The notes under the pieces were generated by a model. It ran no database searches. It was given only the letters and a program-made list of their open reading frames with translations, and was not told the origin of the DNA. The position numbers were made by a program, and so were the translations under genes. Positions 56,482 to 64,000 of a stretch of 64,000 nt of DNA are shown here, piece after piece. Source of the DNA: Planococcus ruber (GTDB lineage Bacteria; Bacillota; Bacilli; Bacillales_A; Planococcaceae); assembly GCF_022819085.1 (NCBI RefSeq), contig NZ_JALHAG010000001.1, forward strand, positions 641,395 to 705,394. The letters are read 5' to 3'. The first letter of the stretch is position 1. Each line of letters starts with the position of its first letter.

Positions 56482-57507
56482 ATGGCACTGGCATTTATTG
56501 AGGCGGCGAAGCATAAAAACGATGCATTGGTATTTCCTGCATTCAATTTGTCCTTAGCTGCAGGGGAAGTTTTGGCAATATATTCGAATGTGAACATTCG
56601 ATCCCAGCTGATGGAATTGCTTTTAGAGAGGAGTTCGCTCTCCCAAGGGAAAATTGAGTTGGCAGGACAGGCGTTAGGCCGAAAATCCGTGAAAATGGGA
56701 TTTCTATTCTTAAACGATGGCGTATACAAAAGACTGACGGTGTTAGAAGCCTTGCGCTTTTATAAAAACCTTCATAGTTCCTCGGATAAAGTGGACGAGG
56801 TCCTTCGGAAAGTCCAGCTGGAGCCGAAGAAAAAAACAAAACTTGAAAAATTGACCCCTTCTGAGCAGCGGCGCATTCAATTGGCCGCGCTGTATTTCCA
56901 GAACCCTGACGTTTGGGTGATGGAAGAGCCGGACCAAAACCTGGATATGGAATCAAAGCGGATTTTCCTTTCGCTGTTAAATGAACTTCGGGCAGCGGGG
57001 AAGTCTGTTTTTATCTTATCGGGAAACCTGGAAAACGCTGTAACTGCAGCAGATCGCGTATATCGGCTTGATGAAAATGGCCTTTATCAAATCCAAACCT
57101 TAGAGGAAGAGCCGGAAGCTGCAGAAGAAGCGGAAGAATCGGCGGCAATAGAGAGCATGCAGCCAATTCGTTTTGAAAAGATCCCGACCAAAGTGAATGA
57201 AAAGATTGTTTTGTTTGATCCGCCCGAAATCGATTACATCGAAAGTTCCGAAGGGCAGTCCTTTTTATACGTTAAAGGGGAAGCATTCCCCAGCTATTTT
57301 ACATTGAGCGAACTTGAACAGCGTTTATTGCCATATGGGTTTTTCCGCTGCCATCGTTCCTATATTGTGAATCTTCAAAAGGTGCGGGAAGTGATTACTT
57401 GGACGCGAAACAGCTATAGCCTTGTTTTAGAAGATGCAAAAAAGTCATCGATTCCTTTGTCAAAAAGCAAAATGACCGAGTTAAAGGGAATATTGGGCAT
57501 GAAATAG
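56482..57507 (+). CDS. LytTR-type transcription regulator with a degenerate ABC-ATPase domain
   Basis: A 341-residue protein in two parts. Residues 1-205 have the layout of an ABC nucleotide-binding domain: Walker A position YSNVNIRSQL (no GxxGxGK; the Lys is Arg), Q-loop region FLFLNDGVYKRLTVLEA, a signature position LTPSEQRR instead of LSGGQ, and Walker B VWVMEEPDQNLD. So ATP binding is doubtful. Residues 235-341 are a LytTR DNA-binding domain (IDYIESSEGQSFLYVKG, FFRCHRSYIVNLQKV, IPLSKSKMTELK). The domain resembles the ATPase encoded next (KRLTVLEALRFY versus KRMTVYENLKLY). It probably regulates that transporter. Confidence 0.85.
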   Translation: MALAFIEAAKHKNDALVFPAFNLSLAAGEVLAIYSNVNIRSQLMELLLERSSLSQGKIELAGQALGRKSVKMGFLFLNDGVYKRLTVLEALRFYKNLHSSSDKVDEVLRKVQLEPKKKTKLEKLTPSEQRRIQLAALYFQNPDVWVMEEPDQNLDMESKRIFLSLLNELRAAGKSVFILSGNLENAVTAADRVYRLDENGLYQIQTLEEEPEAAEEAEESAAIESMQPIRFEKIPTKVNEKIVLFDPPEIDYIESSEGQSFLYVKGEAFPSYFTLSELEQRLLPYGFFRCHRSYIVNLQKVREVITWTRNSYSLVLEDAKKSSIPLSKSKMTELKGILGMK

Positions 57508-57508
57508 G

Positions 57509-57550
57509 CTCCATTCACCCCGAAAATCACTCCTTTCACCCTAAATATGA
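57509..57550. repeat. Two-copy direct repeat with a 21-bp period before an ABC operon
   Basis: CTCCATTCACCCCGAAAATCA and CTCCTTTCACCCTAAATATGA directly follow each other at 57509-57529 and 57530-57550; TTCACCC is conserved with 21-bp spacing. It lies between the LytTR gene and the ABC operon, so it may be a LytTR binding site, or one more of the periodic arrays seen at 8206, 15604 and 20485. Confidence 0.6.
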
Positions 57551-57626
57551 TGTGCCATCTGTCTTTTCCCTTTAATCTGAAATCAGCAACAGGCAGAAGC
57601 CGAAACCGATTCAGGAGGAATGACGA

Positions 57627-58475
57627 ATGGAAAATATCATTGAAGTGAACACGATGGCCAAAATCTTTGCCAACCAGCCGGCAATTGAGGATTTGAGTTT
57701 TGCGGTAAAACGGGGAGAGATCTTCGGTTTCCTCGGACCAAGCGGATCCGGGAAGACCACAACGATCAAAATCCTTACCGGCCAGTTGGAGCCGACTGCA
57801 GGGAGCGCGACAGTCTTTGGAGAATCCATCTCCAAATTGAAGAAGCCGGAATATCGCCAGCGCTTCGGTGTCCTTACCGACAACAGCGGCTTGTATAAAA
57901 GAATGACGGTATACGAAAACTTGAAATTATACTGTGAACTGTACGGCATGCCCCTCAGCAAGATCGATGAGGTGCTGGAATCGGTCAACCTGCAGGAAGA
58001 CCGGAAGAAAAAAGTTTCCGCTTTATCGAAAGGGATGACGCAGCGTGTGCTTTTGGCTCGTACGCTGCTCCATGCACCGGAGCTGCTGTTTTTGGACGAA
58101 CCGACTTCAGCGCTTGACCCGGTCAATACCCGCCATATCTACAAAGGGCTCCGGGCCCTGAATGAAAAAGGGACGACGATTTTCCTGACTACGCATGATA
58201 TGGAAGAAGCGGATACTTTATGCGACCGGGTGGCTTTCCTGAACAAAGGGAAAATCCAGTTGATGGATACACCGGATCAGCTGAAGAAGCGCTATGCGGA
58301 CGGCACGATGACAGTCGAATTGAAAAATGAAGAAAAAGTGGTGCTGTCTACAGGTACGGAAGATGCGAAGGTTTTGTATGAATACATGAAAAACGGCAAA
58401 GTCGCCACCATCCATTCCAACGAACCGACACTCGGCGATATTTTTGTAAAAGCGACAGGGAGGGTATTAGCATGA
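57627..58475 (+). CDS. ABC exporter ATP-binding protein
   Basis: A 282-residue ATPase with all ABC motifs: Walker A GPSGSGKTTTI (about residues 38-48), Q-loop FGVLTDNSGLYKRMTVYENL, signature LSKGMTQRV, Walker B LLFLDEPTSALDP (about 152-164) and the H-loop TTHDMEE. About 80 residues follow the core, as in exporters of antibiotics or lipids (ABC-2 type). AGGAGG precedes the ATG, and the permease gene overlaps by four bases. Substrate unknown; the link with the LytTR gene suggests peptide or drug response. Confidence 0.92.
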   Translation: MENIIEVNTMAKIFANQPAIEDLSFAVKRGEIFGFLGPSGSGKTTTIKILTGQLEPTAGSATVFGESISKLKKPEYRQRFGVLTDNSGLYKRMTVYENLKLYCELYGMPLSKIDEVLESVNLQEDRKKKVSALSKGMTQRVLLARTLLHAPELLFLDEPTSALDPVNTRHIYKGLRALNEKGTTIFLTTHDMEEADTLCDRVAFLNKGKIQLMDTPDQLKKRYADGTMTVELKNEEKVVLSTGTEDAKVLYEYMKNGKVATIHSNEPTLGDIFVKATGRVLA

Positions 58476-59179
58476 ACCAATCAATCAAACGGGTAAATGC
58501 AATTTTCCAAAAGGATTTTAAAGATTTTTCTCGGAATCTAGCGGTTTCGGTCGTCCTCTTTATGCCATTATTTGTAGCGGCACTTTATGGGCGCATGGGC
58601 ATCGATACGCTTGATGCGCATTATATGATCATTAACTTGACGTTTGCCATGGTCGCAACTTTTGTCCAGTGCTGCCTGATCGCCGAGGAAAAAGAACAGA
58701 ATACGCTTCGCGGGTTGATGCTGTCGCCGGCAAGCACGGCAGAAATCCTCAGCGGCAAAAGCTTGCTGACGTTTGTACTGACCATCTTGGTTATAGCAGT
58801 GGGCGCCTTATTGTCCGAATATCAGCCGGAGAATCTGCTGATTGTGTCGCTTGCGATTGTCTTGTCATCGTTTTTCTACATTGCGTTAGGCACACTGCTT
58901 GGCTTATGGGCAAAGTCCGTGATGGAAGCCTCAGTCATCATCCTGCCGGTTCTCGGAATTTTCTCGTTCGGTTCCTTTTTATTGCCTTTGGCAGAGAAGT
59001 ACCCTGTCTTGGGCGTGGTGGAATATTTGCCGAGTGTGCAGTTGATTGAAATTGCAACGAAAGTGGAAAACGGTGCAGGCTTCAGTGAGACGGCAGCGCA
59101 ATTTGGCATCATTTTGGTCTGGACAGCAGCAGCCGCCATTTTGACGGCCGTCGTTTATAAAAAGCGAATGGTCGATTAA
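58472..59179 (+). CDS. ABC-2 type permease
   Basis: A 235-residue membrane protein with six helices. It has the ABC-2 coupling stretch LIAEEKEQNTLRGLMLSPASTAEILSGK split at residues 68-95, between helices two and three, which contacts the ATPase. It makes a full exporter with the preceding ATP-binding protein, probably as two of each. Its substrate is not known. The gene begins four bases before the upstream stop, typical of such pairs. Confidence 0.9.
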   Translation: MNQSIKRVNAIFQKDFKDFSRNLAVSVVLFMPLFVAALYGRMGIDTLDAHYMIINLTFAMVATFVQCCLIAEEKEQNTLRGLMLSPASTAEILSGKSLLTFVLTILVIAVGALLSEYQPENLLIVSLAIVLSSFFYIALGTLLGLWAKSVMEASVIILPVLGIFSFGSFLLPLAEKYPVLGVVEYLPSVQLIEIATKVENGAGFSETAAQFGIILVWTAAAAILTAVVYKKRMVD

Positions 59180-59283
59180 AAAGGGTTTACAGAAAACGAA
59201 CAATGGGAATAAAACGAATACCCCCTTTTTTATAAAACAGTTTAATAATAAGGCAGGATGTAACAGACAATAGAGCTGTAAAC

Positions 59284-59327
59284 AACGCCGCGAAGAATTC
59301 TTTTGGATTCTTTACGGCGTTTTTTTG
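59284..59327 (+). terminator. Terminator after the ABC operon
   Basis: AACGCCG (59284-59290) pairs with CGGCGTT (59315-59321) with an inner AAGAAT/ATTCTT stem, then TTTTTT. Confidence 0.85.
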
Positions 59328-59398
59328 TGTCTTTTATTCGATCAGCAGGCAGTGGCCCTGGAGAAAGGCTTTGAAAAAATCCTTAGGAGATGATCTAC

Positions 59399-59815
59399 AT
59401 GGACCGGTTGGAGCAAGTAGGCGAAAAAGTTGGAATGGTGATGGATGCAGAAATCGAATGGATGGGTGGGGAATGCATCATTAAGAAGCAGCGGACATTG
59501 GAAATACGCTCAAACGATTCCCGTTTCTATTGCACCTTGGATCTTGATATCTCATTTGATCATTTAAATGCAGACGGCTCCGCTGACAATAAAGCGGAAA
59601 TCTATCTTTTGCCGGAAGAATATCCTGCTTTTTTGAACCGATTAAGAAACTATCCGATTCCGTTGCCGACAAATTACCGGCAGCAATTGGTGGCCAATCC
59701 GAACATTGTCTGCGTTTATATGAAATCAAAAGAGCCGCCTGAATTTTTCGCAGAGCGGCTGGCGGCAGCTTTGGAAATTATCCAGCAGTTGGACGGGCAA
59801 ATCTACATGAATTGA
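59399..59815 (+). CDS. Uncharacterised protein
   Basis: A 138-residue protein that I do not recognise. It is soluble, slightly acidic, with a predicted mix of strand and helix; it starts DRLEQVGEKVGM and ends in a helix (FFAERLAAALEIIQQLDG). It has no cysteine cluster or membrane segment. I start it at ATG 59399, nine bases after TAGGAG, because the other ATG (59390) touches the ribosome-binding site. It is a single gene; the following 450 bases have no intact gene. Confidence 0.7.
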   Translation: MDRLEQVGEKVGMVMDAEIEWMGGECIIKKQRTLEIRSNDSRFYCTLDLDISFDHLNADGSADNKAEIYLLPEEYPAFLNRLRNYPIPLPTNYRQQLVANPNIVCVYMKSKEPPEFFAERLAAALEIIQQLDGQIYMN

Positions 59816-59849
59816 CGGCAGATAAAATCGATGAATCGAGGATGAGCAA

Positions 59850-60014
59850 ATGCTGGTTAAGTACAAGTAATCATGTGAAAAAATCGCCATGGAATTATTG
59901 TCGTTCATGCCGCAGGAGAAGAACTTGAAAACTTTGCGCTAACCACTGCTTCGCTATGAAGAAAATCCAGCGTGGCAATTGTATATGCTGAAAATAAACG
60001 GGTGGGAAAGCTGA
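59850..60014 (+). pseudogene. ribT: Decayed N-terminal fragment of ribT
   Basis: Reading from ATG 59850 gives MLVKYK, a stop, SCEKIAMELLSFMPQEKNLK, TLR, a stop, then PLLRYEENPAWQLYMLKI. This follows the N terminus of RibT, the GNAT-like protein of the Bacillus riboflavin operon, closely. In-frame TAA codons stand at 59868 and 59940, and the rest of the gene is not found downstream. The stretch 60015-60266 holds nothing I can name. No other riboflavin gene is in the window. Confidence 0.7.
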
Positions 60015-60266
60015 AGCAGTGAATTTGCACATAATGGATCAAACCGTTCACATAAATAAAACCAAAAGGCGGATGGCAGGCAGTGCTATCTGTCTATTTG
60101 ATGACCGCTCTAATAAATATAATCTAAATATTCTAAATTTTATTGTATTTTAGTAAAATTCCATTTATACTTAAAAATATTCCATCCAGAAAAAGCATTT
60201 CAAAATATTTACAATAAAGCGTACGATTTTATGTTTACAACGATTTCTTGGGAAAGGGGAATGGAC

Positions 60267-61337
60267 ATGGAGCGGATGAAAAGGGAAGTATTGGAAGCGG
60301 TTTCTGAACGCCAACTGCAATCGTTTAAGAGCCAGTTTATCAAAGAAACGGGTTTTCCTGTCGCGAAAGAGGAGCTTCGGAGCTTCCAATATGCCAAGGA
60401 AGTGCTGGAGATTCTTGGAGTAGAAACAAAGTTGAGTTTTCATGACAGCTTTGTCAGTTTGCCGATCCATGCCCGTTTGTCCTTGCAAGGTGAAGAATTC
60501 CAGTGTTCAACGCATGCGATGTCCACTTCTACTGGAGAAATCGGGTTGAATGGAAAGCTTCGCTATGTAAAACGGCTGGATGAAAATACAGCGGCTTCCA
60601 AAGAAATCGTTTTGACAGAAGGGACAGTTTCCCCGGCAGCAGTCCGAATGGCTGAAAAAGCAGGAGCCAAAGCGGTAATTTTCATTGAAAGCGAAACGGT
60701 TCGGAAAGCGCTGTCTATAGATGGTGCAGAAGACAATGCCAATAGTGCCCCTCATTATTTTTCAAGCATCCCGGTTTTATTGATGAATGAAAACGAAGGG
60801 GACAAGCTGAAGAATAGCTGGTCCCAAGCGGCAGGAGAGCCTTGCTGTTGGCTGATGACCGAAGTTGAAACAGGCTGGAGGGAAGTTCCGACGCTGACAG
60901 CTGAAATCAGAAATCCGGTTTCCACGGATTTTATCCAAGCCAGCAGCACGATCGATTCTGCAGAAAGTGCTGAAACGAATGCCATCCTTTTAGAGATGGC
61001 ACGGGTCTTATCTTCGCAGAATCTCTTTTTCGATAAATCAATCCGCCTTCTCTTTTTATCCAAGCATTATCAAGTTTCGTGGGAAGAACAGCAAAGTGAA
61101 TGCCTGCTGCATCTTCACCTTGATGACAGGCACCACGAAGGCTTCGAGCTGAGAAAAGGGAGTCTCCCTGCAGCCGCAAGGGCTTTGATTCAGGCAGAGC
61201 GGAACAGCCGAAAGTCTGGGATAACCGATTTGAAAGCAGATTGCCAACAGCATCTTGCCCTTATTCTTGAGGCTTGTACGGACCAACTGCCGTTTGCGCG
61301 GAAAACCGACGAAGAAGGATTTAAAGAAGCAAAATAA
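60267..61337 (+). CDS. Uncharacterised protein with PA-like domain, related to M28 peptidases
   Basis: About 356 residues. An N-terminal helical part (EAVSERQLQSFKSQF) is followed by a stretch like the protease-associated insert of M28 aminopeptidases (about residues 95-160, IVLTEGTVSPAAVRMAEKAGAKAVIFIES). A later region contains the ETNAILLEMARVLSS pattern of the peptidase fold, but I find no HxD or downstream Glu/Asp/His metal ligands. It may have lost peptidase activity or be a different family. AAGGGG is 7 bases before ATG 60267; earlier in-frame ATGs also exist. Confidence 0.6.
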   Translation: MERMKREVLEAVSERQLQSFKSQFIKETGFPVAKEELRSFQYAKEVLEILGVETKLSFHDSFVSLPIHARLSLQGEEFQCSTHAMSTSTGEIGLNGKLRYVKRLDENTAASKEIVLTEGTVSPAAVRMAEKAGAKAVIFIESETVRKALSIDGAEDNANSAPHYFSSIPVLLMNENEGDKLKNSWSQAAGEPCCWLMTEVETGWREVPTLTAEIRNPVSTDFIQASSTIDSAESAETNAILLEMARVLSSQNLFFDKSIRLLFLSKHYQVSWEEQQSECLLHLHLDDRHHEGFELRKGSLPAAARALIQAERNSRKSGITDLKADCQQHLALILEACTDQLPFARKTDEEGFKEAK

Positions 61338-61437
61338 GAAGACGGGGGAGAATTTTAATATTCTTCCCCTATTTTTATGCCGGCAAATGGGTATACACCA
61401 AGAGAGTGGGTCTTAGACGAGAGAAGGAGTGAATTGG

Positions 61438-62142
61438 ATGAAGACATTAGGATTGATCGGCGGCACTGGCCCCGAGTCAACTGTTGAATATTATCAGGCG
61501 ATTATTTCGAAATTCCAGGAGAAATCCGGAGATTCGGAAAATCTCCCGGAATTTCTGATTAACAGCATTAATATGTATAAGATTTTCGAGCTGCTGGAAA
61601 ATGGCAAGACGGAAGAATTGACCGATTACTTAGCGGCTGCCATCCATCAAGTAGAAAGAGCGGGTGCAGACTTTGCGGTTCTTGCAGCCAATACGCCGCA
61701 TATTGTGTTTGATCAAGTACAAGCGAAAGTGAAGATTCCGCTGATCAGCATTGTGGAAGAAACGGCAGAAAAAACGCGCCAGCTCAATATTAAAAATGTC
61801 GGGCTGCTTGGAACGAAGTTCACGATGGAAAATAATTTTTTCGTCCAGCCATTTGAAGGGAGCAGCATTCAATTGCAGATGCCGAATGAAGAAGAGCAGC
61901 AATACATCCATGAGAAAATCGTTAAGGAATTGGAGAAAGGCATCGTTGAGCCGGATACAAAAGAGCGGTTCCTGGACATTGTTGCCAAGATGGAAGAGCG
62001 CGATGGAATCGAAGGGATTATTCTCGGCTGCACCGAATTGCCGATGATCATCAAGCCGGAAGATACAAATATGCATCAGTTGAACACGACGGAGATTCAT
62101 GTGGACGCGATTGTAGCGGCTATTTTGGAAATGGAGAAATAA
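61438..62142 (+). CDS. Aspartate/glutamate racemase family protein
   Basis: A 234-residue protein with the two-domain racemase fold: LIGGTGPESTVEYYQ at the N terminus, LLGTKFTMEN mid-way and the second catalytic motif IILGCTELPMI (Cys about residue 196). At the first cysteine position, normally xCNTxH, it reads LAANTPHIVF, so that Cys is Ala. In racemases both thiols take part, so it may act as a one-base lyase or isomerase or lack activity. Start ATG 61438 has AAGGAG 9 bases upstream. It may be called racX or ygeA-like. Confidence 0.82.
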   Translation: MKTLGLIGGTGPESTVEYYQAIISKFQEKSGDSENLPEFLINSINMYKIFELLENGKTEELTDYLAAAIHQVERAGADFAVLAANTPHIVFDQVQAKVKIPLISIVEETAEKTRQLNIKNVGLLGTKFTMENNFFVQPFEGSSIQLQMPNEEEQQYIHEKIVKELEKGIVEPDTKERFLDIVAKMEERDGIEGIILGCTELPMIIKPEDTNMHQLNTTEIHVDAIVAAILEMEK

Positions 62143-62187
62143 AAGGGCCTGGAACTTTGAAAAATGACAAAGTTCCAGGCCCTTTTT
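62142..62187. terminator. Bidirectional terminator between convergent genes
   Basis: A perfect 18-bp stem, AAAGGGCCTGGAACTTTG with its complement (62142-62159 and 62168-62185), T-rich at both ends. Confidence 0.93.
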
Positions 62188-62202
62188 GGTTGGATAAATC
62201 TA

Positions 62203-62841
62203 TTAGGCATCCAGCAATTTGAACGTATAGCCTTGCTCGCGTATCGCCCGGATTAACTCCGGCAGCATCTTAGCGGTGTGCTGAAGTTCATGGAGCAAAA
62301 TGATTGCGCCGTCCTCTAAATTGTCGACAACGGTCGGCACAAGATCTTCCGGGTTCTTTTGAAGCTCCCAGTCCATAGAGGCCACCCGCCACATGACGGT
62401 TTTTAAATTCAATTCCCGTGCAGCCTTCAAGGTGCCGTCATTGAATTGGCCAAAAGGAGGACGGAAATAAACAGGTTCTGCCCCGGTGATTTCGCGGATC
62501 TTTAACGTGCTGTTTTGGATATCCCGATACTGTTCCTCGTAGGAAAGAGCCGTCAGGTTTTTATGCTTAACCGTATGGGTTCCAATTAAATGGCCTTCAT
62601 CCAAAACTCTTTTCCAAGGGCGTTCCGGGTGGAGGAGGCGCGTCTGCCAAAAGAACGAAGCGGGCACATCCTCCTGTTTCAGGATATCCAGAATTTCGGG
62701 CAGCACCCGGCTTGGGCCGTCATCAAACGTAAGGGCGACCGATTTTACAGCTGGATCAGGCTTTAGGCTGGTCACAATTTCAGGGTTGGAAGAGCCGTAC
62801 ACGACTCTGGTGTAATCTACTGCTCAAGGGCTTTTAATCAT
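62203..62841 (-). pseudogene. Polysaccharide deacetylase gene with an early in-frame stop
   Basis: A CE4 domain of about 200 residues with the metal motif LTFDDGPS, GTHTVKH (His pair) and YFRPPFGQFN, and no signal peptide. The natural start seems to be ATG 62841, which follows AAAGGAG by nine bases and reads MIKSP, then TGA (62824-62826), then AVDYTRVVYGSSNPE in the same frame. A GTG at 62802 could give a shortened protein of 199 residues, but no ribosome-binding site precedes it. So the gene is probably inactivated or much reduced by a nonsense change, e.g. TGG to TGA. Confidence 0.65.
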
Positions 62842-62861
62842 CGAAAAAACTCCTTTTGATG

Positions 62862-63632
62862 TCAGATTTCAGCGCCAAAGTATGCATCGGCTGATTGGGA
62901 TTCGTACGTTTCCTGGTACTCGGATTCCTTGAAGTCTTTCGGAAGCCCGTCAAAAATCACTTTTCCGTCCTTTAATGCCACAATACGCGTCGCATAGCGC
63001 TTCGCCAGTTCGATGTCATGGACGTTGATAATGGTCAGCAGCCCAAGGCGTTCGTGCATTTCTTTCAAGAGCGTAAAGATGCGGTCAGACGTGCCAGGGT
63101 CCAAGCTTGCGACCGGTTCGTCGCCGAGCAAAACACGCGGCTGCTGGACAAGTGCCCGCGCAATGCCGACACGCTGTTTTTGGCCGCCGCTTAAATTCTC
63201 AATCCGGCGATTGGCCATTTCAGCCAGTCCAACTTCGGCGATGACGCTGTTGGCCTGCTTCAGTTCCTCTGCCGTAAACATGCCGAAAAGATTTTTAAAA
63301 GAATTGCGGTAGCCGAATGTCCCCGTCATGACATTTTGCAGCACGCTCAAACGGGGAATCAAATTGAAATGCTGAAAAATCATGCCCATTTCCCGGCGTA
63401 TTTTCCGCAGTTCTTCTTCTTTGGCATGAGTGATGGTTTTTCCATCCAGAAGGATTTCTCCTCCGGTAGGCTTTTGCAAGCCATTAATGCAGCGGATAAA
63501 AGTCGATTTTCCCGCGCCGCTTTTTCCGAGAACACAGATAAAATCTCCTTTTTGAAGCGAAAGATTCACGTCCGAAAGCGACTCTTCTGTATTCCCGGCA
63601 TAAAGCACCGATAAATTCCTTATTTCAATCAT
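62862..63632 (-). CDS. phnC: Phosphonate-type ABC transporter ATP-binding protein
   Basis: A 256-residue ABC ATPase with Walker A LGKSGAGKSTFI (about residues 35-46), Q-loop MGMIFQHFNLIPRLSVLQNV, signature LSGGQKQRVGIAR, Walker B LLGDEPVASLDP and H-loop NVHDIEL. The spacing and the GTFGYRNSFKNLFGMFT insert are typical of PhnC, which imports phosphonates, phosphite or phosphate esters. ATG 63632 has AAGGAGG seven bases upstream. Next to a PhnE permease gene, in the order phnE then phnC. Confidence 0.93.
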   Translation of the reverse strand: MIEIRNLSVLYAGNTEESLSDVNLSLQKGDFICVLGKSGAGKSTFIRCINGLQKPTGGEILLDGKTITHAKEEELRKIRREMGMIFQHFNLIPRLSVLQNVMTGTFGYRNSFKNLFGMFTAEELKQANSVIAEVGLAEMANRRIENLSGGQKQRVGIARALVQQPRVLLGDEPVASLDPGTSDRIFTLLKEMHERLGLLTIINVHDIELAKRYATRIVALKDGKVIFDGLPKDFKESEYQETYESQSADAYFGAEI

Positions 63633-63645
63633 GATCCTGCCTCCT

Positions 63646-64000
63646 TCATATGATCCGCTTCCGAATGTAGCTGGCCAAAAAGTCAATGATGATGACCATG
63701 ATCATGATGATCAATACATCGAGTGAGACGGAAGAGTATTGGAAGGTCTTGAAATCATTGAACAGCCGCTGCCCGATTCCGCCGCCGCCGATAAACCCGA
63801 GAATCAGGGAAGTGCGGATGGCCACTTCGAAGCGATAGAAAAATTGAGACAGCACATTCGGCCAAATCTGCGGCAAAATGCTGAAAAGGTTGGCTACCCA
63901 AGTTTTCGATCCGACGGCTTTCATCGCTTCTTGCGGACCGGGATCTGCCGCTTCGATCAATTCCGAAATCAGTTTGCCGAACACGCCGATGTTGTGGAAC
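63646..64000 (-). CDS. phnE: Phosphonate-type ABC transporter permease, C-terminal part
   Basis: The frame remains open to the end of the window, so the N terminus lies beyond it. The visible 117 or so residues have the permease coupling loop EAMKAVGSKTWVANLFSILPQ-like (EAA motif, about 20 bases from the window edge on), RTSLILGFIGGGGIGQRLFND and a final membrane helix. This pattern is that of PhnE. It ends 13 bases before phnC, so both are from one operon. Confidence 0.9.
   Translation of the reverse strand, partial: FHNIGVFGKLISELIEAADPGPQEAMKAVGSKTWVANLFSILPQIWPNVLSQFFYRFEVAIRTSLILGFIGGGGIGQRLFNDFKTFQYSSVSLDVLIIMIMVIIIDFLASYIRKRII

Overview
The window reads as a Bacillota chromosome, most likely Planococcaceae (Planococcus-like). 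The grounds are Bacillus-type ribosome-binding sites, moderate G+C, a ywrD-ywrB-ywrA-like cluster, a B. subtilis-type Fnr with a C-terminal cysteine cluster, a CtsR-free ordinary core of metabolic operons, and many short transcription units each closed by a clear intrinsic terminator. I see no rRNA, tRNA, prophage, insertion sequence or CRISPR array. The genus is an inference.

Layout. 1-3160: end of an oligopeptide ABC ATPase, a gamma-glutamyltransferase-like protein and a split chromate transporter. 3237-8090: gluconate locus (RpiR regulator divergent from gnd-gntP-gntK). 8504-20420: a flavin dehydrogenase, a DUF4181 membrane protein, several GNAT acetyltransferases, an EamA transporter, a c-di-GMP phosphodiesterase, a nitroreductase, peptidase E, a nucleotidyltransferase, two methyltransferase-type units and a two-domain DUF3885/DMP19-like protein. 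20692-22537: ECF sigma factor with its anti-sigma factor. 22630-23682: panB behind a probable pan RNA leader. 23724-26514: a coiled-coil M23 peptidase, UspA and an isoprenylcysteine methyltransferase-like protein. 26634-29882: Fnr followed by a ba3-type oxidase operon with an FNR box in front. 30147-35713: a CHASE-like/GGDEF/EAL protein, the ohr-ohrR-gpx peroxide defence group, a cysteine hydrolase and a methyltransferase. 35742-38305: MFS transporter and uppP.

38345-43006 is a ribonucleotide reductase operon controlled by two NrdR boxes plus a cobalamin riboswitch, with an inserted thioesterase and a flavodoxin. 43176-50187 is a hexuronate catabolic operon (GntR regulator, TRAP transporter, SDR reductase, uxaC, uxuA) with a cre-like site. 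50326-53921: FAD oxidase, half-size MFS protein, PadR/DUF2812 pair. 54005-56342: pabA and a fused pabB-pabC. 56482-59179: a LytTR regulator fused to a degenerate ABC ATPase domain, next to the ABC exporter it resembles. 59399-64000: two poorly known proteins, a decayed ribT fragment, an Asp/Glu racemase-like protein lacking a cysteine, a deacetylase gene with an in-frame stop, and the phnC-phnE part of a phosphonate-type transporter.

Points of most interest: (1) four intergenic arrays with different unit sequences but one shared 20-21 bp period; (2) the NrdR plus B12-riboswitch dual control of a class I reductase; (3) the pseudo-ABC/LytTR regulator that appears to be a duplicated relative of its own neighbouring ATPase; (4) a small leader ORF with competing hairpins before a methyltransferase; (5) an in-frame gene fusion that still holds an internal ribosome-binding site. 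All family names rest on reading the translated sequences; no search was run.
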